A DNA stretch of 45,484 nt from a virus. Made by a program: the position numbers and the translations under genes. The stretch is taken from IMG/VR virus record IMGVR_UViG_3300021181_000017, positions 1 through 45,484 of that record. One strand, written 5' to 3'. Each line of letters begins with the position of its first letter. Positions within the stretch are counted from its first letter, which is position 1. The notes under the pieces are model-generated. The model did no database searches and was not told the origin of the DNA. It was given only the letters and a program-made list of their open reading frames with translations. Positions 14,379 to 21,679 of the stretch are shown here, piece by piece.

Positions 14379-14974
14379 GATTTGTCCGGACGGCAGCGGA
14401 GGAAACGAGGCTCGCGGAGTTTGCCGGATTTGGTGAGGGCGTAGGCGGCGACTTCCACGATGGAACCGACGGCGATGTTTTCGAGGCCGGCGAAGCAGGG
14501 GCATTTGCCGCGGTCCTCGCCGGTGAGGGGATCGGCCAGGCGAAGGGCCATCAAGCCCAAAGGTTTTTCAGTGACGCGGAGGTCAAAGGTCTCGACGCGC
14601 TTGCAGCGGTGCCAGGCGTGGCCCCAGGGGAGATCCAATTTCTTGGCGACGACGCCTTCGCCGCCCTCGGCCAGGATGGCCTCGAGGAACTCGGCGCCGG
14701 GGCCGCGGCGGGGGCGGGGCAAGGGAAAGATGTCAAGCAAGGCGAGACGTTCAAGCAGCGGGACAGGGCGGAGATCGACGCCTTTAAGGCTGGCAATATC
14801 GAAGGCGATGAACCGGCCGTCGGGCATTTGCTCGCCGACGATGATGGAGCCTTCGATTTCCCGGGTGGACCAGCGGCCGTCGAGTTTTTCCTCGTAGAGC
14901 CAGTTGGCGGAGGGCTGCCAGAGCATTCCCTGGTCGAGGGTGACGGAGTAGAAGGGAGGACGTTCAATTAGCAT
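14375..14974 (-). CDS. ATP-dependent DNA ligase, short form
   Basis: 199 residues. Motif I KLDGRW (K30 is the adenylated lysine; the usual final Arg is Trp here), motif III-like AFDIAS (58-63), motif IV EGVVAKK (106-112) and motif V-like RCKRVETFDL (123-132) mark a nucleotidyltransferase domain. A compact C-terminal OB-like part ends in LREPRFLRCRPDK. The enzyme seals nicks using ATP. It is far smaller than bacterial ligases but complete. It lies on the reverse strand inside the virion gene block with its own promoter (14983-15009), so it is an insertion rather than part of the late operon. Confidence 0.8.
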   Translation of the reverse strand: MLIERPPFYSVTLDQGMLWQPSANWLYEEKLDGRWSTREIEGSIIVGEQMPDGRFIAFDIASLKGVDLRPVPLLERLALLDIFPLPRPRRGPGAEFLEAILAEGGEGVVAKKLDLPWGHAWHRCKRVETFDLRVTEKPLGLMALRLADPLTGEDRGKCPCFAGLENIAVGSIVEVAAYALTKSGKLREPRFLRCRPDKS

Positions 14975-14982
14975 GGGGGAAA

Positions 14983-15009
14983 ATTATGATAACGGGAGGG
15001 GAGTGTCAA
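14983..15009 (-). promoter_or_regulatory. Reverse-strand promoter of the ligase gene
   Basis: On the reverse strand TTGACA (15009-15004) is followed by CATAAT (14988-14983, 15-bp spacer) or TAATTT (14986-14981, 17-bp). The ATG lies 35 bases from TTGACA, so the transcript would be nearly leaderless. Confidence 0.5.
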
Positions 15010-15020
15010 CACCTAAATTG

Positions 15021-15116
15021 GGAAATATTCAACATGGAACATTCAACGCCCAAGGAAAGGGGAAATTGCCGGCGGGACGCCGGCAACGGCGACCGGGACG
15101 GTCGCGCTCCCGGGGA
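15021..15116 (+). repeat. Repeats A (15021-15060) and C (15065-15116) in tandem
   Basis: The same A-then-C order occurs in the portal gene at 7731-7842. The C copy ends 2 bases before the TTGAC motif of the 15139 gene. Confidence 0.8.
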
Positions 15117-15118
15117 CG

Positions 15119-15124
15119 TTGACG
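15119..15124 (+). promoter_or_regulatory. TTGACG start-proximal motif (15139 gene)
   Basis: TTGACG 20 bases before ATG 15139, directly after repeat C. Confidence 0.4.
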
Positions 15125-15138
15125 GGCGGGAATTGTTG

Positions 15139-15960
15139 ATGCCGGAATTTATTAAGACGACGGTGCGGGTGGATGGGACGAGGCTGAACCGCGGGATTGA
15201 ACTGGCAATGGAGTTCACGACGCGGGCGCCGGCGGATACGGTGAATTTCGCGGCGAAGGAAGTGGCGTTTGGAGCTTACGCGCGGACGCCGGTGACGGGA
15301 GCATCGCGGGTGGACGCGGAGCTGGGGGTGATTGGACGGCCGGTGATCGGGGTGAGCGGGAAGACGCTGAAGGGAAAGTTCAATTACAAGGGGACGGCGA
15401 AGAAACGGGTGGTGAGGAACGGGCGGGTGGTTGAGGTGCCGTTCGCGGTGCTGATTGTCCAGGCGCGGACGCGGCCGGGGAGCAATTACAATGTTTTGAC
15501 GGGCGGGCGGTATCAATTGCCACCGGGCATTTATAAGGGGCTGACGGCGAAGCAGGGGCAGATGCTGATGGCGATGTATGTGGATTTGATGATCAAGGCG
15601 CGGCATCGCTCGGCGAACGGGTTTATCCGGGCGGGGTTTATCCCGGCAATGACTTTGTTCAAGGCGCTATCGCCGGTGAAGTACGGCGGGGGCGGCGGGA
15701 ACATACCGCCGGGACAGAACACGTTGCTGGGCCGGGCCGTGCCGGCGCTGGCGGGGCAAACGGACGTGTTTGCGATCATCGAGAACGATGCGGGGGTGGA
15801 CAACCGGAACGCGAGCCATAACGCGGCGATGCTGCGGGTGGGCGCGCCGGCGTTGCAGGCGGCGATGGATGAGGAAGGGCGGAAGCAGATGGAGTATGCG
15901 CTGAGGAAGGCGGGGGAAGAGGATTTGCGGCGGCCGGTGCAGGCGGCGTGGGGAGGGTGA
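15139..15960 (+). CDS. Tail-completion/minor tail protein candidate (HK97 gp10 or lambda Z-like)
   Basis: 273 residues from ATG 15139. The frame is open further upstream, but that part is repeat DNA. The early RLNRGIELAMEFTTRAPADT helix followed by an AFGAYARTPVTGA beta segment resembles HK97 gp10/lambda Z proteins, which close the head-tail joint. The middle is basic (GTAKKRVVRNGRVVEVPFAV) and the end is a charged helix. The order (after the neck, before tube genes) agrees. Homology is not proven. Confidence 0.5.
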   Translation: MPEFIKTTVRVDGTRLNRGIELAMEFTTRAPADTVNFAAKEVAFGAYARTPVTGASRVDAELGVIGRPVIGVSGKTLKGKFNYKGTAKKRVVRNGRVVEVPFAVLIVQARTRPGSNYNVLTGGRYQLPPGIYKGLTAKQGQMLMAMYVDLMIKARHRSANGFIRAGFIPAMTLFKALSPVKYGGGGGNIPPGQNTLLGRAVPALAGQTDVFAIIENDAGVDNRNASHNAAMLRVGAPALQAAMDEEGRKQMEYALRKAGEEDLRRPVQAAWGG

Positions 15961-16001
15961 GGTGTTGCGGGTTGCGTGGTGCGTATTGGGGACGGGAAAA
16001 G

Positions 16002-16301
16002 CTAATCCCAATTTTCTTCGTAATCGCCTTCCAAGGGCTGGATCTGGCCACAGAGAATTGGAGGACCGTTTATATCGCAGGTCGGGGAGACGTTGCGGCG
16101 GAGCCAAAGGACATCGAAGCCGTTATGGTCCTTGATAACTTCATCCTCCCAATGGCCCTGGATGTATTCCTTTTGTTGGGCGGCCTCGAGGTCGATTGCC
16201 TGGGAAAGGGCCGCTGCTGGGGCCGCTGTGGAGCTGGGCAGGCCAATTTTGGCGAGGATGGGGAGCGCGAGGAGGGATTGCAGGAAACCACGGCGGCGCA
16301 T
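16002..16301 (-). CDS. Small exported protein with Tat-like signal
   Basis: 99 residues from ATG 16301. It opens with MRRRGFLQSLLALPILAKIG, a twin-arginine-like RRxFLQ followed by a hydrophobic run. The mature part is acidic with WHED-like and WLRRNVSPTCD segments, two Cys and an acidic tail (GDYEENWD). No family recognised. It is the third reverse-strand insertion in the late block. An exported moron, for example acting on the cell surface, is the natural reading but is inferred. Confidence 0.5.
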   Translation of the reverse strand: MRRRGFLQSLLALPILAKIGLPSSTAAPAAALSQAIDLEAAQQKEYIQGHWEDEVIKDHNGFDVLWLRRNVSPTCDINGPPILCGQIQPLEGDYEENWD

Positions 16302-16329
16302 GGGGGTAGGATACACTTTTTTACGAACG

Positions 16330-16373
16330 GGGGAAACATTGAACATTCAACATTCAACGCCGAACACCCAATG
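16330..16373 (+). repeat. Repeat family A
   Basis: gggaaacattgaacattcaa and following 9-mers, upstream of the reverse-strand 16301 gene. Confidence 0.8.
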
Positions 16374-16627
16374 GCGGAATTGCAATTTCAAAACTGCCAT
16401 TAAGTATAACCGGCTGATTTTTAGGGGATTGCCATGCGAAAAGGAGGGTTTGTCTATGCGGGATGGAGGGTTTCAAATGGGGCCAATTGGACTCATTTTG
16501 TTCCTTGTGGAACGTGGGGAAAGGGATTTTTTGCCACAGATGGCACGGATTCCACTGACGTGAAGGGGGGTTATCGGTGAAATCTGTGGCATCTGTGGCA
16601 AAGGGTTTGACTGGATACTTTTAGGCG
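16374..16627. other. Gap with repeats and two doubtful short frames
   Basis: Contains repeat H (16478-16497), repeat-B-like cacagatggcacggat (about 16534-16550), a second cluster (aatctgtggcatctgtggca, 16581-16600) and the TTGACT motif at 16607. Two short frames exist: 16456-16563 (35 codons, AGGAGG 8 bases upstream) and 16434-16580 (48 codons). Both run through repeats, so neither is called as a gene. Confidence 0.5.
16607..16612 (+). promoter_or_regulatory. TTGACT start-proximal motif (16628 gene)
   Basis: TTGACT 21 bases before ATG 16628, 6 bases after a ctgtggca repeat. Confidence 0.45.
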
Positions 16628-17215
16628 ATGGGCGCGCCTTACAATAATACCCGAAGCAAGCTGGATAGAGCCATCTGCGCGTGGCTGGTGACGCAGCCGG
16701 GGTGCGGGAGCGTCAACGACATTTTGCCTTCGGTATCGGTTTTCCTCAAATCTTACCCTAACACGACGGTGGAGACGGTTTTGAGCAAGCCGCAATCGCG
16801 GTTTAGCGGGAACCGCTGGTGCGATGTGCATGTTCGAATCGCGGGCTCGGCGGTGAAGCAGGTGCCGCAACCGGGCCAATTGGCCCCATCGCAGGCGCCC
16901 AGGGAACTTTTTGACGCGCGGGTGGGCTCGACGATTGATGCGTTGATGCAGTCGGACACAAACGGGGTGGATCTGGCGGCGACGGCCATCGAGATAACGA
17001 ACGCGGGCCGGGCGCTGGCGGTGGACCCGACGAACGGGGCGAATGCGCAGGCGGCGGCGTGGGCGGCAGCGAACGCGGACATGCCGGACTTCACTTGCAT
17101 CATGTGGCTGGACGATGGGGACGGGCCGGGGGAGATAACAGCGGACGAGGAGAATTGCGCTTGGAAGGAAGTGATTATGTTCAAGGCCCTCGCCTGTCCA
17201 TCAAATGTTTCTTAG
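16628..17215 (+). CDS. Tail terminator/minor tail protein candidate
   Basis: 195 residues, alpha/beta. The N-terminal part (LDRAICAWLVTQPGC) starts with a helix like small tail-terminator proteins. The middle (CDVHVRIAGSA) has beta strands, and the second half is Ala-rich and helical, ending in an acidic WLDDGDGPGE segment. The place just before the tube and tape-measure genes fits lambda U or a relative. Repeat H (16874-16890) is read in frame as GQLAPSQ. No clear homology seen. Confidence 0.5.
   Translation: MGAPYNNTRSKLDRAICAWLVTQPGCGSVNDILPSVSVFLKSYPNTTVETVLSKPQSRFSGNRWCDVHVRIAGSAVKQVPQPGQLAPSQAPRELFDARVGSTIDALMQSDTNGVDLAATAIEITNAGRALAVDPTNGANAQAAAWAAANADMPDFTCIMWLDDGDGPGEITADEENCAWKEVIMFKALACPSNVS
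16874..16890 (+). repeat. Repeat family H inside the 16628 gene
   Basis: gggccaattggccccat, in frame. Confidence 0.65.
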
Positions 17216-17224
17216 AACGATTTT

Positions 17225-17587
17225 ATGAGCGAAGGACCAGTGACCAATGACCAAACTCCCAAGGGAGCGGCGTTGCCGGAAGGGGTGAAGTTTTATCCGG
17301 GGGTGACGATGGCGCCGCGGAGGGAAGCACCGGGCGGGACGCCCAGCGCGGCGGCCGGGACGGCCGCGCTCCACGGGAGAATCGGGGCGTTGCATCCGGG
17401 GCATAAGGGAAGCCGGGAGGACGTGGTGAAGGCCATCCAAATGGATAGAGGTCTGGCGGAGCATCATCGGGTGTTTATTTTGGGGGAGATTGCCGCGATC
17501 GAGGGGAAGGCGGTGCAGGTGAGTTTTCATCCGATCGCGATGAAGGACCACTGTGTGGGGAGCTGGCACGTTAAAAAGATTTTTTAA
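17225..17587 (+). CDS. Hypothetical virion-region protein rich in repeat-encoded sequence
   Basis: 120 residues. The first ~50 are largely repeat-encoded: family I gives PVTNDQTPK and family C gives GGTPSAAAGTAAL. The remaining part (GSREDVVKAIQMDRGLAEHH then VFILGEIAAIEGKAVQVSF) looks like a genuine folded domain with a helix and a beta hairpin. No family recognised. It is a clear example of a gene whose N-terminus was rebuilt by repeat insertion. Confidence 0.5.
   Translation: MSEGPVTNDQTPKGAALPEGVKFYPGVTMAPRREAPGGTPSAAAGTAALHGRIGALHPGHKGSREDVVKAIQMDRGLAEHHRVFILGEIAAIEGKAVQVSFHPIAMKDHCVGSWHVKKIF
17236..17262 (+). repeat. Repeat family I
   Basis: cagtgaccaatgaccaaact then cccaagg, in frame at the start of the 17225 gene. 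Confidence 0.75.
17331..17374 (+). repeat. Repeat family C
   Basis: gggcgggacgcccagcgcgg then cggccgggacggccgcgctcc, in frame. Confidence 0.8.
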
Positions 17588-17768
17588 ATGCGAAGTGGGC
17601 GATTGAAACGGAGCCTGGTGGCAGAACCTCCACGCCGAGTTTAACGGCAACACCTGAATTCACCTTCAGAACTCAGAAACCTGCGCGGTCAGGCCTGCGG
17701 AGGCAAAGCACGCACCAGGCTTCAATGTTCATCAACGCCGGCGAGGCGTCAATGCACCAGGCTATGCG
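17588..17768. other. Non-coding gap with inverted repeats
   Basis: No gene seen. gcctggtg at 17611 faces two copies of caccaggc (17728 and 17756), which could pair as alternative long-range stems. Only the TTGACT motif at 17769 links it to the next gene. Confidence 0.45.
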
Positions 17769-17774
17769 TTGACT
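17769..17774 (+). promoter_or_regulatory. TTGACT start-proximal motif (17790 gene)
   Basis: TTGACT 21 bases before ATG 17790, followed by cagggcgg. Confidence 0.45.
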
Positions 17775-17789
17775 CAGGGCGGTTCGCTG

Positions 17790-18260
17790 ATGAGAAACGT
17801 GTTTCGGGTTGCCTGTTCGATGTTGCTGGGAGTGGCATTTCTGCCGCTGGCGGCGGCGGGGCAGGTTTTGACGGGGGGACAGATTTTACCGACGAACACG
17901 ATTACTTACATCCCGCCGACAAACGGGGCGCCCTCGACACTGGTGACGGTATCCGTGCCGCAGACGATTTCAACGATCGGGAACCAGAATTTCGGGACGA
18001 CGAACCAGCTCAACGGGACGGCATATCTCAGTTACAACGGAATTTTCATCTGCCAGTTGATCCAGGCGTGGGGCTCGAACGGGAGCGCCTTTTCCGTCAA
18101 CACGAATCTTACCTACAACCCGGCGGCGACGAATAACGCGGGCTCGCCGGACATCGTTTACACGCTGCCGACGAACCTGACTTTCGGGATCACCTACGGG
18201 ATGGCGGTGACGAACCTGAGTTCCACGAACGACCAGGTGACGATCAACCGGACGAAGTGA
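17790..18260 (+). CDS. Secreted beta-rich protein in the tail gene block
   Basis: 156 residues from ATG 17790. A Sec signal peptide (VFRVACSMLLGVAFLPLAAAGQ) has a likely cleavage after AAA-G near residue 24. The mature protein is Asn/Thr-rich and beta-like (TNTITYIPPTNGAPSTLVTV, ends TVNRTK-like), similar in style to the 12306 protein and the fibres. Function unknown; a virion surface protein or a cell-surface moron are both possible. Its end overlaps the GTG start of the 18257 gene. Confidence 0.55.
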   Translation: MRNVFRVACSMLLGVAFLPLAAAGQVLTGGQILPTNTITYIPPTNGAPSTLVTVSVPQTISTIGNQNFGTTNQLNGTAYLSYNGIFICQLIQAWGSNGSAFSVNTNLTYNPAATNNAGSPDIVYTLPTNLTFGITYGMAVTNLSSTNDQVTINRTK

Positions 18261-18604
18261 CGAGGAATTTTAACCACGGACAAACACAGATGGACACAGA
18301 TTTGAAAGCGGCGCGGACAACGAGAAAATTTGGGCACGGGGGTTGTCCGCAGGCGGATGACGCGACCGAACAGGCTTTGGCGCACACGGCTTTCATCGAG
18401 GCGGGGGCGGACCTGGTGAAGCAGAACGAGGTGTTGAAGGCGTTTCCGTTTTTGGCGGGGACGAGCTGGCGGAAGTATGCGCCGGACCTCCTGCAGGAGG
18501 AAGCTCCAAGCTCCAAGCTCCAAGCTCCAGAGAAGCTTCAAGCGCCAAGCACCAATGCGGAGACGGCCCAGCGGCCCGTCTCTACCACAGAGGAGGGGAA
18601 ATAA
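18257..18604 (+). CDS. Hypothetical protein with repeat-encoded ends
   Basis: 115 residues, start GTG 18257 overlapping the previous stop. The N-terminus runs through repeat B (HGQTQMDTD). The C-terminus runs through an agctccaagctcc-type repeat (SKLQAPEKLQAPS) and repeat D (ETAQRPVSTT). Only the middle (DDATEQALAHTAFIEAGADL and following) looks like a native helical domain. No family recognised. Likely a small tail-region protein extended at both ends by repeats. Confidence 0.45.
   Translation: MTRNFNHGQTQMDTDLKAARTTRKFGHGGCPQADDATEQALAHTAFIEAGADLVKQNEVLKAFPFLAGTSWRKYAPDLLQEEAPSSKLQAPEKLQAPSTNAETAQRPVSTTEEGK
18271..18303 (+). repeat. Repeat family B (cacagat variant)
   Basis: accacggacaaacacagatg then gacacagat, in frame in the 18257 gene. 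Confidence 0.7.
18505..18587 (+). repeat. Repeat J (ctccaagctccaag) and repeat D (18558-18587)
   Basis: Tandem agctcca units are followed by the gagacggcccagcggcccgt palindrome. Both are read in frame at the 3' end of the 18257 gene. Confidence 0.75.
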
Positions 18605-18607
18605 TTT

Positions 18608-19063
18608 ATGTCGGCTCCAGTTCAACGAGGGAAGGGCGTGGTGGCGGGTGTCGCGGGCGCTTTCGATGTTTTGGTTTATGTGACGCAGCAGACGCTGGAC
18701 GGCATGCAGCATTGGGACGAGCAAGTTGGCAAAGATGTCAACGGCGCGGACCAATGGTGGCTGGCGCGCAACGAACACATGGAGACGGACGTGAAGGTGG
18801 AGTTCGTGGCGACGACGAATGAGCTGGCGGCAACGCCGGTGACGACGGGATCGGTTTTGAGCGCATTGGGCCAGCCGCTGACGGGGCCGCTCCAGGCGGT
18901 GACTTTGAGCGGGTTTTTGCTGGCATCGCTGAACGGCGTTTACCAGATGATGACGGGGACGAAGTTCGACATCAAGAATGTGGGGGTCGCCGAGGCGACT
19001 TACAAACTGCGGCGGTATGCGGACCCGACGCAGAACACGCTCGCCAATACGATACCGACTTAA
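18608..19063 (+). CDS. Major tail (tube) protein candidate
   Basis: 151 residues. Gly/Ala/Val-rich with a beta-sandwich-like plan: GVVAGVAGAFDVLVYVTQQ, a long loop, then VKVEFVATTNELAATPV, and a C-terminal GTKFDIKNVGVAEATYKLRR. A compact tube subunit placed two genes before the tape measure is what long-tailed phages show. A good Shine-Dalgarno-like aggagggg lies upstream, fitting high expression. Family identity is inferred from size, position and composition. Confidence 0.55.
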   Translation: MSAPVQRGKGVVAGVAGAFDVLVYVTQQTLDGMQHWDEQVGKDVNGADQWWLARNEHMETDVKVEFVATTNELAATPVTTGSVLSALGQPLTGPLQAVTLSGFLLASLNGVYQMMTGTKFDIKNVGVAEATYKLRRYADPTQNTLANTIPT

Positions 19064-19084
19064 CCGGCGCCGGGTCAGCGAACG

Positions 19085-19111
19085 TGCCGCGGGTCATAGA
19101 CCCGCGCTCCG
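19085..19111 (+). repeat. Repeat family E
   Basis: gccgcgggtcatagacccgc then gctccg, between tube and chaperone-like genes. Confidence 0.8.
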
Positions 19112-19129
19112 AAAAATATTTCAGAATGA

Positions 19130-19852
19130 ATGAGCGAGTTTTCTTTTGCGGACGCGGTTTTGCCGGCGCGGGCGGTGGTGCTGAGGTTGCCGCTGCGGCC
19201 GTATTCGGTCGGGCATGAGATTTTATTGCAGCACGAGCGCAATGCTTTGCTGCTGACTGAAGCGGAGTTTGACCAATTAAGTTTTGCGGACCGCGAAGTC
19301 GCGATCAAGCAGGCGGCGCTGATTTGTTCGAGGACGTGGGCAGAGAACCAGAGGGGATCTCGCGGGGTGAAACTTTGGGGCTGGCTGGTGCGGAATTCCA
19401 ATTGGACGAAGCAGGCTAAATATTTTTACGAGTACCGACACCAGGGGAGCACGTTTCCGCCGGCGCCGGACAAGCGGATTGATGAGATTTATAATAATGT
19501 GGGCGGGAGGATGCTGGGCGGGGAGCTTTTGCCCGGATTGATTAATTTCCTGTTGGGCAAACCGCTGCTGCCGCGGGTCACAGGCCCGCGCTCCGACCGG
19601 GGGAGTGTTTTTGATTTTCCGTTTGGATTGGGGTTGCAGCTTTATTTTACGCAGCTCGAGGTGGAGGGCAGGCGGCATATCGAGAATGAGGAGGAGCGAG
19701 CGCACAAGGAGGAGCGGTATGCGCATATTGCGGATATTAGGAGGGAGCAAGCAGAAGCCGCTTTGAAACATCCGCCCTCACCCCGGCCCTCTCCCCCAGG
19801 AGAGGGGGCGACGACGTCCATCAAAGGCAAGGAGGGCATATGCCGAACGTAG
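19130..19852 (+). CDS. Tail assembly chaperone candidate
   Basis: 240 residues directly upstream of the tape-measure gene and overlapping it by 13 bases, the usual slot for tail assembly chaperones. The N-terminal half is helical (EILLQHERNALLLTEAEFDQ) and the C-terminus is a charged helix. Repeat E (19568-19595) is translated as LLPRVTGPRSDRG, and repeat G (19771-19809) as a Pro-rich PPSPRPSPPGEG tail. I see no obvious slippery site for the programmed frameshift that many chaperone genes use. Role inferred from position. Confidence 0.45.
   Translation: MSEFSFADAVLPARAVVLRLPLRPYSVGHEILLQHERNALLLTEAEFDQLSFADREVAIKQAALICSRTWAENQRGSRGVKLWGWLVRNSNWTKQAKYFYEYRHQGSTFPPAPDKRIDEIYNNVGGRMLGGELLPGLINFLLGKPLLPRVTGPRSDRGSVFDFPFGLGLQLYFTQLEVEGRRHIENEEERAHKEERYAHIADIRREQAEAALKHPPSPRPSPPGEGATTSIKGKEGICRT
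19568..19595 (+). repeat. Repeat family E inside the 19130 gene
   Basis: gctgccgcgggtcacaggcc then cgcgctccg, in frame. Confidence 0.75.
19771..19809 (+). repeat. Repeat family G inside the 19130 gene
   Basis: ccgccctcaccccggccctc then tcccccaggagaggggg, in frame near the 3' end. Confidence 0.8.
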
Positions 19853-21564
19853 CGTTGCAGGCGATTATCGGGGGGACGTCGGCGCCGCTGCGGGGTGAGT
19901 TGCAGTTGTTGCAACGGGAGGCGGCGCGGACGGGGCCGGCGATATCGGCGGGACTTAATGCCGGCGGCGAGGGCGGGGTGCGGGCGGGAGCGATCCGCGA
20001 GACTTTGGTTTTGATGCGGGAGATTTCGCGGGGGAATTGGACGCGGGTGCCGGGAAGTTTCACACTGTTATTGGACCGGCTGGGCCTGCTCAATAAATTA
20101 TTTGGCAGCGCGGCGGCGGCCTCGAATGTGGTCAGCCAGGCGTTGTCGAGCCAGGCGGCGGCGGCGGGAGTGGCGGCGGTGAAGGCGGAGAAGCTGGCAC
20201 AGGTGGCATTCATCGAGGCGGACGCGCTGAAGGCGAAGGCGATGGCATCCGACGCGGCGGCTTTGGCGGCGGGGAAGGAAAATTACCAGGCGGTGTTCAA
20301 GGCGGCGGCGAGCGGGCTGGAAGGGAAAGCCTTGACGGAGGTGACGCAGAAGACGCGGGAAAAAACGGTGGCCTTGCAGGAGGTGTTTGAAAAGGACCAG
20401 TTGGCGGCGATCGCGGCGAACGAAAACGCGGAGGCGTGCGCGGCGGAGGCGCTGGCGGCGCGCAAGGCGGCGACGGAAATCCGGCAGAAGGCGCTGGCGA
20501 GCGCGGAGGCGGCCGAGGCGGAAGCGGCGGGGGCGGCATCGGCGCTGGGGCCGATTGCGATCGGGCTGGCGGCGCTGGTGCTTTTGGGGGCGGTGGTCTA
20601 TGAAAAATTTTGGGGGATGCGGAAGGCGCTGGAGGGATTCAAGATGCCGGCGATTGAAATGCCATATGTCGCCAAAGGGGCGCGGGCCACGGATGAAATT
20701 GCCAATGCGCAACGGAAGGTGACGGACGAGATCCGGAACACGGTGGAGGCGTACCACAGCGCGGAAGCGGCGGCCAAGAGGGTGGGCGAGGCGACGAAGG
20801 AGCATTACGAGCATTTGCGGAAAATGAATTCGCTGGAGAAAGACCCGGCGAAGCGCGCGGCCGGCGAGCTGGCGATTGACCGCCAGGAGAAGAACGTGGA
20901 GCTGGGGAACAAATACCAGGAGAAGCTGAATCTGGAAATCGAATCGCGCAACAAGCTGGCGGCGGCCGGGAAGCTTTCGCAAACGGTGATGAGCGAAGCG
21001 GAGGAAAAGGAGCACGCGAAAGTTTTGCGGGAGAAGGCGGAGGCGGGCCGGAAATTTTTAAAAGATGAGGAGGAAGGGAAGGGGCACGCGGGCAAGGCGC
21101 TGGCGGTGATGCTGGGCGGCTGGCGGACGGAGTTGCCGAAGGTGAACGCCTCGATTGCGCAGGGGCAGACGGAGGCGGAGCGGGCGATCCAGAATGAAAA
21201 GGATTTCCAGGACAAGGAGCAGGAGCGCAAACAGAAACGCGAGGAGGCGGCGCGATTGGCGGCGGAAGGGAAGCGGTCGGGTGCGCGGGCGGCGGAGATC
21301 GGGCAGGAAATACCGGACCTGCAAAAACAAAACGCGCAGGCGCTGAAGGACAAGCGGGAGGAGCTGGCGGCGGAATTGGCTAATGCGCCGCACCGGCAGG
21401 TGCATGGGCACGTAAGCGATTTGCAGAAGGTGGGGGCGTACACGACGGGGGCGGTGGACATCGCGCATCGCCAGTTGCGGGTGCTGGAAAAGATCGAGGC
21501 GAACACGGGGCATTTGGGGAATGGGGGAGGACATGTGGAGCATGAGGGGAGGACGGTGTTCTAA
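19840..21564 (+). CDS. Tail tape-measure protein
   Basis: 574 residues. Long Ala/Glu/Lys-rich helical sequence with coiled-coil periodicity throughout. One hydrophobic segment (ALGPIAIGLAALVLLGAVVY, about residues 235-254) is typical of tape-measure proteins, which set tail length and enter the membrane at infection. The start is ATG 19840 inside the upstream gene. At the commonly used ~0.15 nm per residue it implies a short tail of roughly 85 nm. The tail-end sequence (RQLRVLEKIEANTGHLGNGG) is the usual linker of such proteins. Confidence 0.75.
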   Translation: MPNVALQAIIGGTSAPLRGELQLLQREAARTGPAISAGLNAGGEGGVRAGAIRETLVLMREISRGNWTRVPGSFTLLLDRLGLLNKLFGSAAAASNVVSQALSSQAAAAGVAAVKAEKLAQVAFIEADALKAKAMASDAAALAAGKENYQAVFKAAASGLEGKALTEVTQKTREKTVALQEVFEKDQLAAIAANENAEACAAEALAARKAATEIRQKALASAEAAEAEAAGAASALGPIAIGLAALVLLGAVVYEKFWGMRKALEGFKMPAIEMPYVAKGARATDEIANAQRKVTDEIRNTVEAYHSAEAAAKRVGEATKEHYEHLRKMNSLEKDPAKRAAGELAIDRQEKNVELGNKYQEKLNLEIESRNKLAAAGKLSQTVMSEAEEKEHAKVLREKAEAGRKFLKDEEEGKGHAGKALAVMLGGWRTELPKVNASIAQGQTEAERAIQNEKDFQDKEQERKQKREEAARLAAEGKRSGARAAEIGQEIPDLQKQNAQALKDKREELAAELANAPHRQVHGHVSDLQKVGAYTTGAVDIAHRQLRVLEKIEANTGHLGNGGGHVEHEGRTVF

Positions 21565-21654
21565 TGACCAATGACCAATGTCCAATGACCAGGCGCCGCG
21601 GGGAAGGTTTCCGGCGAGACGCCGGAAACTGCGACCGGGACGGTCGCGCTCCCC
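21564..21654 (+). repeat. Repeats I (21564-21592) and C (21606-21654)
   Basis: Fills the gap between the tape measure and the next tail gene. The C copy reads ccggcgagacgccgg and gcgaccgggacggtcgc. Confidence 0.8.
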
Positions 21655-21679
21655 TGACCAGAACGGGGGGCCGGAACTG

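Noticed and set aside
16434-16580. 48-codon frame and the overlapping 35-codon frame at 16456
   Set aside because: Both pass through repeats H and B; the AGGAGG before 16456 alone is not enough.
17588-17768. Coding or ncRNA gene in the gap before the 17790 gene
   Set aside because: No frame longer than about 20 codons and no compact fold; only distant short inverted repeats.
19130-19852. Programmed frameshift (G/GT type) between the chaperone-like gene and the tape measure
   Set aside because: No X-XXY-YYZ slippery heptamer seen near the 3' end, and the tape measure has its own ATG in the overlap.
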